Assembly (NCBI RefSeq): GCF_003344865.1
Contig: NZ_CP031165.1
Span: 4,035,910-4,099,909, forward strand
Direction of reading: 5' to 3'
Length of the DNA stretch: 64,000 nt
DNA from: Euzebya pacifica
Lineage (GTDB): Bacteria > Actinomycetota > Nitriliruptoria > Euzebyales > Euzebyaceae
The first letter of the stretch is position 1, and each line of letters opens with the position of its first letter. The position numbers and the translations under genes are program-made. Positions 41,661 through 49,557 of the stretch are shown in pieces. The notes beneath the pieces were generated by a model, which was not told the DNA's origin, made no database searches, and worked only from the letters and a program-made list of their open reading frames with translations.

Positions 41661-43025
41661 CTAACCGTCGATCACCGGAACGCGGCTCATCGCGTCGGCG
41701 ATCTTGGCCTCGGGGTAGTCGTAGTCGTGGAGCTCGCTGGAGAAGTAGGCGTCGTAGGCGGCCATGTCGAAGTGGCCGTGGCCGCAGAGGGCGGTCAGGA
41801 TGACGCGCTCCTCCCCATCCTCCTTGGCCTTCAGGGCCTCGCGGATGGTGCCGGCGAGGGCGTGTGAGGGCTCGGGTGCGGGGACGATGCCCTCGGTGCG
41901 GGCGAACTGCACGGCCGCCTCGAAGCACTCGACCTGGCCGATCGCCTCGGCCTCGAACAGGTCCTCCTCGTACATGTGGCTGATCAGCGGCGACATGCCG
42001 TGGTACCGAAGCCCGCCGGCGTGGATGGGGTCGGGCACGAAGTCGTGGCCCAGGGTGTGCATCTTCACCAGCGGCGTCATCCCGGCGGTGTCGCCGAAGT
42101 CGTAGCGGTACTCACCCTTTGTAAGCGACGGGCAGGCGGCCGGCTCGACGGCGATCACCCGGGGGTTGATCGACCCGCCCAGCTTCTCGCGCAGGAACGG
42201 AAAGGTCAGCCCGGCGAAGTTCGACCCGCCGCCGGTGCAGCCGACGATCACGTCCGGCGTGTCACCGACCTTGGCGAACTGCTTCAGCGCCTCCTCACCG
42301 ATGACCGTCTGGTGCAGCAGCACGTGGTTCAGCACGCTGCCCAGCGCGTACTTGGTGTCCTCGTCCTTGACCGCCATCTCCACGGCCTCGCTGATGGCGA
42401 TGCCCAGGCTGCCGGGCGAGTCCGGGTAGGACGCGAGGATCGCCCGCCCGGCCTCCGTCAGGTCCGACGGGCTGGAGTGGATCGTCGCGCCCCACGTGCG
42501 GATCATCGACCCGCGATACGGCTTCTGGGTGAAGCTGGCTGCCACCTGCCACACCTCGAGCTCCAGCCCGAACTGCGCACACGCAAACGACATGGCCGAG
42601 CCCCACTGCCCCGCACCCGTCTCGGTGGTGATCCGCTTCACGCCCGCTTGGGCGTTGTAGTACGCCTGCGGCACCGCGGTGTTGGGCTTGTGGCTGCCCG
42701 CCGGGCTGACCCCCTCGTACTTGTAGTAGATCCTCGCCGGAGTGCCCAGCGCCTTCTCCAGCCGACGCGCCCGATACAGCGGGCTCGGACGCCACAGCTT
42801 GTAGACCTCGCGGACCTCCTCGGGGATGTCGATGTACCGCTCGGCCGACACCTCCTGCTCGATCAGCGCCATGGGGAACAGCGGCGCCAGGTCGTCGGGA
42901 CCGATCGGCTGGTGCGTGCCCGGGTGCAGCGGCGGCGGAGGCGGCGTCGGCAGGTCCGGCACGATGTTGTACCAGGCGGTCGGCAGCTCGGACTCGTCGA
43001 GGAGGATCTTGGTGAGGTCGCTCAT
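41661..43025 (-). CDS. trpB2: TrpB2-type tryptophan synthase beta-like protein
   Basis: PLP enzyme (454 aa) of the stand-alone TrpB2 class. It has '[20 protein letters not shown]' (PLP Lys), '[20 protein letters not shown]' and '[16 protein letters not shown]'; the long N-terminal extension and '[20 protein letters not shown]' are typical of TrpB2 and differ from TrpB1. No trpA gene is nearby, as is usual for this class. It condenses indole or a related nucleophile with serine/threonine-derived aminoacrylate. ATG 43025 gives the normal start '[11 protein letters not shown]'. Confidence 0.9.
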   Translation of the reverse strand: MSDLTKILLDESELPTAWYNIVPDLPTPPPPPLHPGTHQPIGPDDLAPLFPMALIEQEVSAERYIDIPEEVREVYKLWRPSPLYRARRLEKALGTPARIYYKYEGVSPAGSHKPNTAVPQAYYNAQAGVKRITTETGAGQWGSAMSFACAQFGLELEVWQVAASFTQKPYRGSMIRTWGATIHSSPSDLTEAGRAILASYPDSPGSLGIAISEAVEMAVKDEDTKYALGSVLNHVLLHQTVIGEEALKQFAKVGDTPDVIVGCTGGGSNFAGLTFPFLREKLGGSINPRVIAVEPAACPSLTKGEYRYDFGDTAGMTPLVKMHTLGHDFVPDPIHAGGLRYHGMSPLISHMYEEDLFEAEAIGQVECFEAAVQFARTEGIVPAPEPSHALAGTIREALKAKEDGEERVILTALCGHGHFDMAAYDAYFSSELHDYDYPEAKIADAMSRVPVIDG

Positions 43026-43080
43026 GTTGATGTCGATGTATAGAGGTACTGACGGTTCGAGCGCCACCCCGTTCTACGCT

Positions 43081-43674
43081 TCATGACGCACCGTCCACCG
43101 ACGGGCACGACCCGTCGAGCAGCAGGGCGAGCAGCCCGCCGGTCTCGTGGATAACCCATCCTGCGTCCAGCAACGGCGTCTTCAGGTAGGGCGCGTGCAC
43201 GACGGACAGCTCGGCGTCGGTGCAGGCCTGCAGCGTCGCCTCGGCCCGGCGGGCGTGGAACCCGGCGGTGACCAGGATCACGTCGTCCCACCCCTCCTCC
43301 TCCGCGAGCTCGGCGAAGGCCGCGGCCTCTCCCCTCGTGGTGTCGGGGTCGGGGTCCATGCACCGCACACCTCGAGGAGGCGAGGCGCAGATGTCCGCGG
43401 CGGTGGCCTGCTTGGGGTCCTCGGCGTCGCGGGCGACGAAGGAGATGACCAGCTCGGGGGCAGCGCCCTCGTCGAGCAGCTCCATGCCGGTGACCGCGCG
43501 GTGGTCGTTGCCGGCCAGGGCAAGGATGACGTCGGCGTCCTCGGGCAGCGGGTCCGGTTCGGCGCCGAAGACCCACACGGCCCCGGCGGCATAGGCCAAC
43601 ACGGCAAGCGCCACGACGGCGACCAGCGTCCGTCGCGTCCCCACTCCTCCCCCATCGTGTCGCTCGTCCTGCAC
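43081..43674 (-). CDS. DUF218 (YdcF/SanA-type) membrane protein
   Basis: About 197 aa: one N-terminal membrane segment ('LVAVVALAVLAYAAGAVWVF'), then a DUF218 domain with 'DADVILALAGNDHRAVTGM' and 'VILVTAGFHARRAEATLQAC'. These domains act on envelope precursors or their export, role poorly defined. The start is uncertain: GTG 43674 has GGGAGG about 14 bases upstream, while GTG 43644 abuts GGGGGAGGA. Its neighbour on the plus strand is divergent. Confidence 0.75.
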   Translation of the reverse strand: MQDERHDGGGVGTRRTLVAVVALAVLAYAAGAVWVFGAEPDPLPEDADVILALAGNDHRAVTGMELLDEGAAPELVISFVARDAEDPKQATAADICASPPRGVRCMDPDPDTTRGEAAAFAELAEEEGWDDVILVTAGFHARRAEATLQACTDAELSVVHAPYLKTPLLDAGWVIHETGGLLALLLDGSCPSVDGAS

Positions 43675-43750
43675 GGGCGGGAACGGTACCTCCCGACGAT
43701 TGTGGACAGGTCGTGCAGGAGTTCGGCCCGTCCGTGGCGTAGTAGCGGCC

Positions 43751-46096
43751 ATGACCTTGTCGCGCGTCACTCCGCCGGTTGCCCTCCTCGTCTCCCTCCT
43801 CCTCGCCATCGGGTTGGTCCTGGCGACCCTGCCGAGCACGACGGCAGCGCCGTTCGACCCGAGGACGGCGATCGGCCCCCTCGCCGAGCCGGCCGACTGG
43901 ATGAACTCCGCGCGAGGCCTGCCGGACGGGCGTGCCTACGCCGCGGCGCTGGATGCTGCCGGAGAGGTCGAGGCGCTGACCGCCGACCTCGACCCGGCGC
44001 TGGCCGCTGCCGAGTGGACGCTGATGGGGCCGACCAACATCGGTGGCCGCGTGACCGACCTGGCCGTCGACCCGACCCGGCCGGACACGGTGTGGGTGGC
44101 AGCGGCCTCCGGTGGCGTGTGGCGCTCCGACGACGCCGGCGCGACCGTGCAGCCGGCCTGGCCCGACGACCTGACCCCGGCGATCGGCGCGCTGGCCGTG
44201 ACCATCGACGGCGTGTTGTTCGCGGGGACCGGCGAGGCCAACCCCGGCGGTGGCTCGTTCACCTTCGGCGGGACCGGCATGTACCGCTCGACCGACGCCG
44301 GTGCGACGTGGGAGCACGTCGGGCTGGACGACACCGCCGCGTTCGGCCGGATCCTCGTCCACCCCACCGACCCCGACGTGATCTGGGCGGCGGCGGCCGG
44401 TCACCTCTACCTCCCCGGCGGGCAGCGTGGGCTGTACCGCTCCACCGATGGTGGCGACAGCTGGGAGCTGGTGCTGGAGGGGCTCAACGACACGACCGGC
44501 GCGGTGGACCTGGCGATGGACCCCACCGACCCCGACCGGGTGTACGTGGCGATGTGGGACCACCTGCGCGAGCCCGAGATCCGTACCTACGGCGGCGTGG
44601 GCTCGGGGCTGTGGGAGACGCTCGATGGTGGCGAGACATGGTCAGTGGTCAACGCTGGCGACTTCGGGCCGGGCAACGCCGACATCGGCCGGATCGGTGT
44701 CGCGGTGGCCCCCTCCTCCCCCGATGTGATCTACGTCTCGGTCATCGACACGTTCGGTCGGTCCTCGGGCAACGGGCTGTTCCGCTCCGTCAACGGCGGG
44801 TCGACGTGGGAGCGGATGGGGTCGGTGCCCTCGCAGTCCTCGTTCGGCTGGTGGTTCGGGCGGATCTTCGTCGACCCCGCCGACGCCGACCGCGTGTGGA
44901 TCCCGGGTGTGTCGCTGAGCGTGTCGAGCAACGGCGGGGCGTCGTTTTCGTCCTCCGGTGGGGTGCACGCCGACCAGCACGCGATGGTGTGGGACCCGGC
45001 GGTGGAGGGGCGGGTGTACCTGGGCAACGACGGCGGGCTGTACCGCTCCGACGTCAACGGGGGGTCGTGGCAGAAGGCCACCGGTGAGGCGTGGACGCAG
45101 CTGTACACCCTCGACGTCTCGGACACGGACCCCTCCAAGCTGCTGGCCGGGCTGCAGGACAACGGGTGCGTGCGGAACCACTCATTGGGGTCGGCGCCGG
45201 CGATCGACGGGTGGGACAGCTTCGGGTGTGGTGACGGGTTGGAGGTGCAGTTCAACCCGACGGTGGACTCCACGATCTACGGGTGCTCGCAGTACGGGGC
45301 GTGCAGCCGGTACGCGCTGGGCGGTGAGCTGGTGGGGACGCCGTTCGTGGGCACGTCGGTGGCGCGGATCAACTGGATGGCGCCGGTGGAGTACCACGGT
45401 GGGTCGTCGACGACGATGTACTACGGGTCCGAGCGGGTGAACGTCTCGCACGACACCGGGTTGACGTGGCAGGCGATCTCGCCTGACCTGACGGGGGGTG
45501 GCGAGCTGGAGATCGACCCGGCGGGGTATCCGTACCAGACCCTGACCACGATCGCGGGTGCGGCGAGTGATCCCTCGGTTGTGTGGGCGGGGTCGGATGA
45601 CGGGTTGGTGCACCGGACGGTTGATGGCGGTGAGACCTGGGAGCGTGTGGGTGAGGGTGTGCTGCCCGGCGACTGGGTGACGCGGATCACGATCGACCCG
45701 GCGGATGCGGACGTGGTGTACGTGACGTTCTCGGGGTTCCGGACCGGGGACGATGCGGCGCGGGTTTTCCTTACTCGCGACGGAGGGGAGACGTGGGCGG
45801 ACGTGTCGGGCAACCTGCCCGCGGCGCCGGTGAACGACCTCGTGCTGGTTGGGGACGGGCGAGTCGTCGTGGCGACGGATGTGGGGGTGTTCGTGACCTC
45901 TGGTGTTGCTGGTGACCCCGTGTGGTTGGCGGTCGGTGGGAACCTGCCGAAGGCCCCGGCGATGGACCTGGACGTGCAACCCGGCGGGCTGCTGACCGTG
46001 GCGACGTTCGGGCGGAGCGCGTGGCGGGTGCAGCTTCCTTCTGCTCCTGCGGGTTCTTCGGCGCTGTCTTCGGTACTGGCTGTGGACAACGGGTGA
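43751..46096 (+). CDS. Large secreted Asp-box (BNR) repeat protein
   Basis: 781 aa with a Sec signal ('ALLVSLLLAIGLVLATLPSTTAA'). About ten repeats with the Asp-box pattern S/T-x-D-x-G-x-T-W occur through the protein ('RSTDAGATWEHVG', 'RSTDGGDSWELVL', 'RTVDGGETWERVG', 'LTRDGGETWADVS'). This gives one or two beta-propellers like those of sialidase-like, sortilin/VPS10-type or exo-glucanase proteins. No catalytic residues can be assigned with confidence. It could be a secreted glycosidase or a sugar-binding propeller. ATG 43751 begins the signal peptide. Confidence 0.85.
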   Translation: MTLSRVTPPVALLVSLLLAIGLVLATLPSTTAAPFDPRTAIGPLAEPADWMNSARGLPDGRAYAAALDAAGEVEALTADLDPALAAAEWTLMGPTNIGGRVTDLAVDPTRPDTVWVAAASGGVWRSDDAGATVQPAWPDDLTPAIGALAVTIDGVLFAGTGEANPGGGSFTFGGTGMYRSTDAGATWEHVGLDDTAAFGRILVHPTDPDVIWAAAAGHLYLPGGQRGLYRSTDGGDSWELVLEGLNDTTGAVDLAMDPTDPDRVYVAMWDHLREPEIRTYGGVGSGLWETLDGGETWSVVNAGDFGPGNADIGRIGVAVAPSSPDVIYVSVIDTFGRSSGNGLFRSVNGGSTWERMGSVPSQSSFGWWFGRIFVDPADADRVWIPGVSLSVSSNGGASFSSSGGVHADQHAMVWDPAVEGRVYLGNDGGLYRSDVNGGSWQKATGEAWTQLYTLDVSDTDPSKLLAGLQDNGCVRNHSLGSAPAIDGWDSFGCGDGLEVQFNPTVDSTIYGCSQYGACSRYALGGELVGTPFVGTSVARINWMAPVEYHGGSSTTMYYGSERVNVSHDTGLTWQAISPDLTGGGELEIDPAGYPYQTLTTIAGAASDPSVVWAGSDDGLVHRTVDGGETWERVGEGVLPGDWVTRITIDPADADVVYVTFSGFRTGDDAARVFLTRDGGETWADVSGNLPAAPVNDLVLVGDGRVVVATDVGVFVTSGVAGDPVWLAVGGNLPKAPAMDLDVQPGGLLTVATFGRSAWRVQLPSAPAGSSALSSVLAVDNG

Positions 46097-46201
46097 GGAG
46101 TGGGCGGGCTTCGTCGTAGCCTTCCGATGAGCCGGCGGTCGCCGGTGCGGTGATCCGGGGAGGTCAGGGGTGCAGTCGGTCAGGTGGAAACGAGGGGGCG
46201 C

Positions 46202-46990
46202 GTGAGCGAGCGCACGCAGCAGACCGCGGTCGTCGTCGCGCTGGTCGCCGTCGTTGGGGCGGTGGGGGCCGTGTCGTGGCTCGGTGGTCGGATGGCCGAG
46301 CCGGCGGGTCCTCCAGTGGCTTCCGTGGAGGAGGTTGTGGAGCCGTCCGTCGAGCCGACGGTGAGCCCGTCATCGTCGGTGTCTGCGTCTGCGTCAGAGG
46401 CCGAGCCGAGCGAGTCACCGAGTGCGTCCGAGTCGGAGTCCGAAGCGGCGGTGGAGGCAGTGGAGGCGGTGCCGGAGGGGCAGACGGTGCTGTTTCGTGG
46501 CGGCCCGGCGGACGGTCCCTGGCGGACGATCGGATCCGTGGCCGAGATCACCCATCCGGATGCGGCCCCGGGGTCGACGTACCCCTACGTCAACTTCTGG
46601 AGCGATCCGGAGGAGGAGAACCAGCCCGACTGGCTCTGGGACCAGATCACAGCCGAGGTCGCCGAGCAGGCCGTGACGTTGGGGGAACCCGTTGACCGTC
46701 CTACCTTCGGCGGCGCGGAGTTGTCAGAGGGCTTCAACGCCTTCGGAGGCATCGAGGACATCTACTTCGACGACGAGGTCTTCACTGCGATCTGGAAGGC
46801 GATCTACGAGGATGTCGACGGGGTGGCTGCTGCTCACTGGGTCTACGTCATCGACTTCGAGGCCAAGATTCTTCACAGGCGAGGCCCCATGATCATCCGA
46901 GAGGACGAAGTCGCCGACTTCAACGAACGTTCCCAACGTGCCGTCGCTTGGGCCCGCGAGGTTGCTTCTGAACTCGGGTACAACCTATGA
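46202..46990 (+). CDS. Membrane-anchored hypothetical protein with Ser/Glu linker
   Basis: 262 aa from GTG 46202 (GAGGGGG just upstream). One membrane segment ('AVVVALVAVVGAVGAVSWLG', about residues 8-27), a Ser/Glu/Val low-complexity linker (about 40-95), then a compact extracellular domain of about 165 residues ('FRGGPADGPWRTIGSVAEIT', 'YPYVNFWSDPEEENQPDW') that I do not recognise. The stop overlaps the next gene by 4 bp (ATGA), so they are co-translated. Function unknown. Confidence 0.75.
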   Translation: MSERTQQTAVVVALVAVVGAVGAVSWLGGRMAEPAGPPVASVEEVVEPSVEPTVSPSSSVSASASEAEPSESPSASESESEAAVEAVEAVPEGQTVLFRGGPADGPWRTIGSVAEITHPDAAPGSTYPYVNFWSDPEEENQPDWLWDQITAEVAEQAVTLGEPVDRPTFGGAELSEGFNAFGGIEDIYFDDEVFTAIWKAIYEDVDGVAAAHWVYVIDFEAKILHRRGPMIIREDEVADFNERSQRAVAWAREVASELGYNL

Positions 46991-47751
46991 GTCCCCCGCC
47001 GACAGCTTTGCCATGGCCTTGGCGACGCCATGTCACGCTTTCTGCATTGATCGTCATGATCTTTTCGGCAGCGCCAGCTTGGGGCCAGCCAAGTGCCGGC
47101 GGAGGGGGTCAAGGGACTGGCGACGGGGCCTGCAACGGCACGCCTCTGGAGTGCTACGGCGTTCTCGCCGCCCTCCCTGGCTCCAGCACACTCGGCGTGG
47201 TCGGCAACGCCGAGGGCTGTGAGGGAGGACGGATCGTGGATGCCGGAGCAGAGCAGTCCGACGCCATTCCCTACTGCCCCGACGTCGACGGTGACGGGAT
47301 CGCCGATCCGCCGCCGACGCATGGCCAGATCGTCGCTGCCTTGTGCCCCACGGCTCCCGCGCCGATCCTGGCCACCAGCCCACCGGACGAGGGCTACACC
47401 GGTTTGGAGACCTGGTTCTGGTCCACCGGGACTCACCAGGTGACCGAGACCGGCACGGTTGGCGGGTATGCCGTGTCGTGCCAGCTGGAGGCGGTGGAGT
47501 TCGCCGTGGACACCGGCGACGTCCATGCCGATGAGTTCGGCCACCCGCGCCACTACACCTCGACGTCGCCCGGCCACGACGGCGCCGACACCGACATCAC
47601 CCACCTCTACGAACGCGTCGACACCTACACCCAGTCGCTCACCATCACTTGGTCACGCAGAACCCAGATGGGCGCCGACCGGACCACCAGCAGCACGACC
47701 CGCGACTACCCGGTCCTGGAGATCCGTGCCGTAGCCACGACCGGTCCGTAG
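46987..47751 (+). CDS. Secreted hypothetical protein
   Basis: 254 aa with a signal peptide ('TLSALIVMIFSAAPAWGQ') and a mature region with paired Cys ('DGACNGTPLECYGVL') and Gly/Asp-rich loops ('CPDVDGDGIADPPPTHGQIV'). That segment resembles a short calcium-type Asp loop (D-x-D-x-D-G). No family recognised. It overlaps the preceding gene by 4 bp and ends just before a hairpin. Confidence 0.7.
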   Translation: MSPPPTALPWPWRRHVTLSALIVMIFSAAPAWGQPSAGGGGQGTGDGACNGTPLECYGVLAALPGSSTLGVVGNAEGCEGGRIVDAGAEQSDAIPYCPDVDGDGIADPPPTHGQIVAALCPTAPAPILATSPPDEGYTGLETWFWSTGTHQVTETGTVGGYAVSCQLEAVEFAVDTGDVHADEFGHPRHYTSTSPGHDGADTDITHLYERVDTYTQSLTITWSRRTQMGADRTTSSTTRDYPVLEIRAVATTGP

Positions 47752-47757
47752 GACACG

Positions 47758-47785
47758 GAGGGTCGACTAGTCATGAACGACCCTC
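47758..47785 (+). terminator. Terminator-like hairpin after the secreted protein pair
   Basis: A perfect 8-bp stem (GAGGGTCG at 47758-47765, complement at 47778-47785) with a 12-nt loop lies 6 bp after the stop. There is no T-tract. Confidence 0.55.
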
Positions 47786-47793
47786 AACAACCC

Positions 47794-47823
47794 TTGCTTG
47801 ACGTAGTCATTCCTGCCTAGGTT
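47794..47823 (+). promoter_or_regulatory. Candidate promoter upstream of the CKxGGW secreted protein
   Basis: TTGCTT (47794-47799) and TAGGTT (47818-47823) are separated by 18 bp, directly after the hairpin and about 85 bp before the next gene. Spacing and -10 shape (TANNNT) fit a housekeeping promoter; the -35 match is moderate. Confidence 0.4.
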
Positions 47824-47910
47824 GACCAACGCGCCGGGTGGGCCGGCGCATGGAACCAGGGGACGCCGGGGGACTCGAGTTCGCCGATGACTCAGAGGGA
47901 GAAGACTGAC

Positions 47911-48735
47911 ATGCGCAGGATCATTGGAGCGCTCGGAGCGCTGACGCTGGCCGTCGTGATGGCCCTTCCGGCCGGGGCTGCCACGACCACGGTCGTGGTG
48001 GGCGGGGACACCGCGTCGGCGGAGAACGAGCCAGGCTGGCTGTTCAACCGCGATGTGGACACTGCGACGCCATACGCGTTCACCAACGACCAGGCCAGCA
48101 TCGGGGCCGGCAGCGTCTACATCGAGCCCATCGGCGGCGCGAACCGATTCGACAAGTTCATCGCCGAGCTGTTCGTCCTGACCCCGATCGCCGACGTTGA
48201 GTCGCTGTCTTACGACTTCCTGATCGGCAACGGCGGAACCGCGGCTGACGAGAATGAGTTCTACCTGAACGTCTACGCCAACTTCGGGGATTCGAGCCCG
48301 ACCAAGTTCTTCGACTGTGTGTACAACGTCGTCCCAAGGATGGGATCAACACTGTCCTGGACCACCGTCACCTTCGATCCCTCGCAGCCGTACCCGTTCA
48401 GGCAGTCCGGCAGCGCGCCCCACGACTGCCCCGACTCACCAGCTGACATGGAAACGATTTCTGAGGGCTCCGTGGTCCGTGCCTTCGCCCTGAACGTCGG
48501 CGACACCTCCACAAATGACGTCGGGCTCGACGGGCACTACGACAACGTGGTGTTGACCGCCGACGGCGACACGACGATCTACGACTTCGAGGTCGACGAG
48601 GATGGCAACGGCGTGGCCGACACCGCGCCGCCCACGGACAAGGACGACTGCAAGAAGGGCGGCTGGGCCACCTTCGACAACCCCTCGTTCCCCAACCAGG
48701 GACAGTGCATCAAGTACGTCAACACGGGCAAGTAG
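47911..48735 (+). CDS. Secreted protein with C-terminal Cys/Gly/Trp motif (CKKGGW)
   Basis: 274 aa; GGGAGAAG precedes the ATG, and a signal peptide ends at 'ALPAGAA'. The mature part has beta-rich sequence with 'FLIGNGGTAADENEFYLNVY' and 'DGDTTIYDFEVDEDGNGVAD'. It closes with 'DDCKKGGWATFDNPSFPNQG' then 'QCIKYVNTGK'. That Cys-x2-GGW...NQG-x-C pattern recurs at the ends of secreted actinobacterial proteins and may be a small disulfide-closed module; its role is unknown. The 24-nt upstream extension would place the ribosome-binding site inside the gene, so ATG 47911 is preferred. Confidence 0.75.
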   Translation: MRRIIGALGALTLAVVMALPAGAATTTVVVGGDTASAENEPGWLFNRDVDTATPYAFTNDQASIGAGSVYIEPIGGANRFDKFIAELFVLTPIADVESLSYDFLIGNGGTAADENEFYLNVYANFGDSSPTKFFDCVYNVVPRMGSTLSWTTVTFDPSQPYPFRQSGSAPHDCPDSPADMETISEGSVVRAFALNVGDTSTNDVGLDGHYDNVVLTADGDTTIYDFEVDEDGNGVADTAPPTDKDDCKKGGWATFDNPSFPNQGQCIKYVNTGK

Positions 48736-48748
48736 ACGTGCTTCCGGC

Positions 48749-48773
48749 GGCCGGACCGTGCATCGGTCCGGCC
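48749..48773. terminator. Terminator hairpin between convergent genes
   Basis: A perfect 10-bp stem (GGCCGGACCG at 48749-48758, complement at 48764-48773) with a 5-nt loop lies 14 bp after the CKxGGW gene and also downstream of the convergent DUF1330 gene. Confidence 0.75.
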
Positions 48774-48816
48774 GTTGCCGTGTTCGGAGATGGTGTCGGG
48801 GCGGGCCGCTCCCCGG

Positions 48817-49248
48817 TCAGCTGCGGGGGACGAGCGGGATCAGCCGGGAGTCAGCTAGGGCCGCGGCACGGTGGCCGTAGCCGGCGAGGTACTCCGGGGA
48901 CGACGTCATGTCGCGGAACGCCTGCGCCGACGGATAGCGAACAAGCAGCGCGGTGTCCCAGTGCTCGTCGGCAGGGCCGATAAGGCTGACGGCCGCCTCG
49001 GCGAGCAGCTCCACAGCGGCACCGGCGGCCTCGAGCAGCGGGATCGTCCACTCGCTGTACACACCGTAGGCCTTGCGACCGCTGATCGGCTCGGCCGGGG
49101 CAAGCTCCGGGTGGCCGGTGTAGTCGGCGACCTCGTTGAAGCGCAGCAGGTTCAGCATCACCACGGGGCCGGTCGGCGGGTTGCCGAAGAAGGCGTGGGC
49201 GGCGTCACGGTCGAGCTCGGTGTGTCCCATGGCCGGGGAGTGTGGCAT
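48817..49248 (-). CDS. DUF1330 protein (dimeric ferredoxin-like fold)
   Basis: 143 aa. 'VVMLNLLRFNEVADYTGHPE' and 'GRKAYGVYSEWTIPLLEAAG' followed by 'ALLVRYPSAQAFRDMTSSPE' match the alpha/beta-barrel DUF1330 proteins, which are small cytoplasmic proteins of unknown reaction. GGGGGAG four bases upstream supports ATG 49248. No functional link to neighbours is apparent. Confidence 0.85.
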   Translation of the reverse strand: MPHSPAMGHTELDRDAAHAFFGNPPTGPVVMLNLLRFNEVADYTGHPELAPAEPISGRKAYGVYSEWTIPLLEAAGAAVELLAEAAVSLIGPADEHWDTALLVRYPSAQAFRDMTSSPEYLAGYGHRAAALADSRLIPLVPRS

Positions 49249-49557
49249 GCCGCTCCCCCGACCACGCAACGAGCCGTCGGCGACCCATTCAAGGGTGGAT
49301 CCACACCCGGCTCGGGCCGTCGGAGACCGATGTCACACCCCCCGCGTACCTTGATCGGTACATCGAGAACTGGATTCCGGGAGGAGGTGAACGCGACGAT
49401 GAGTGCGGTGGTGGACCGGCGAGTGGTCGGTGGAGGTCGCGTGTCGGCGATGGGGCTGGGTCCCGCGGGTGCCGGGCCCCACGGGCGATGTCACACCCCA
49501 GGTCTAGGTTGATGAGTAGGTGAAGGATTGGGTCCTCGGGAGGAGGTGAGTGCGAGG
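49249..49557. repeat. Tandemly duplicated leader of the DUF222/HNH gene
   Basis: The 309-bp gap holds two diverged copies of the same leader, about 158 bp apart: 49329 to about 49439, and 49487 running into the real gene to about 49600. Each has GATGTCACACCCC, then a TAnnTTGAT box, then a GGGAGGAGGTGA ribosome-binding site and an ATG with near-identical next codons ('VVDRR'). The first copy codes only a short open stretch (from ATG 49399) and stops, so it looks like a remnant start. Nothing else recognisable in this stretch. Confidence 0.75.

Noticed and set aside
49399-49510. Separate small gene starting at the duplicated ATG (49399)
   Set aside because: It matches only the first codons of the HNH gene and then diverges to a stop; better explained as a duplicated leader remnant.
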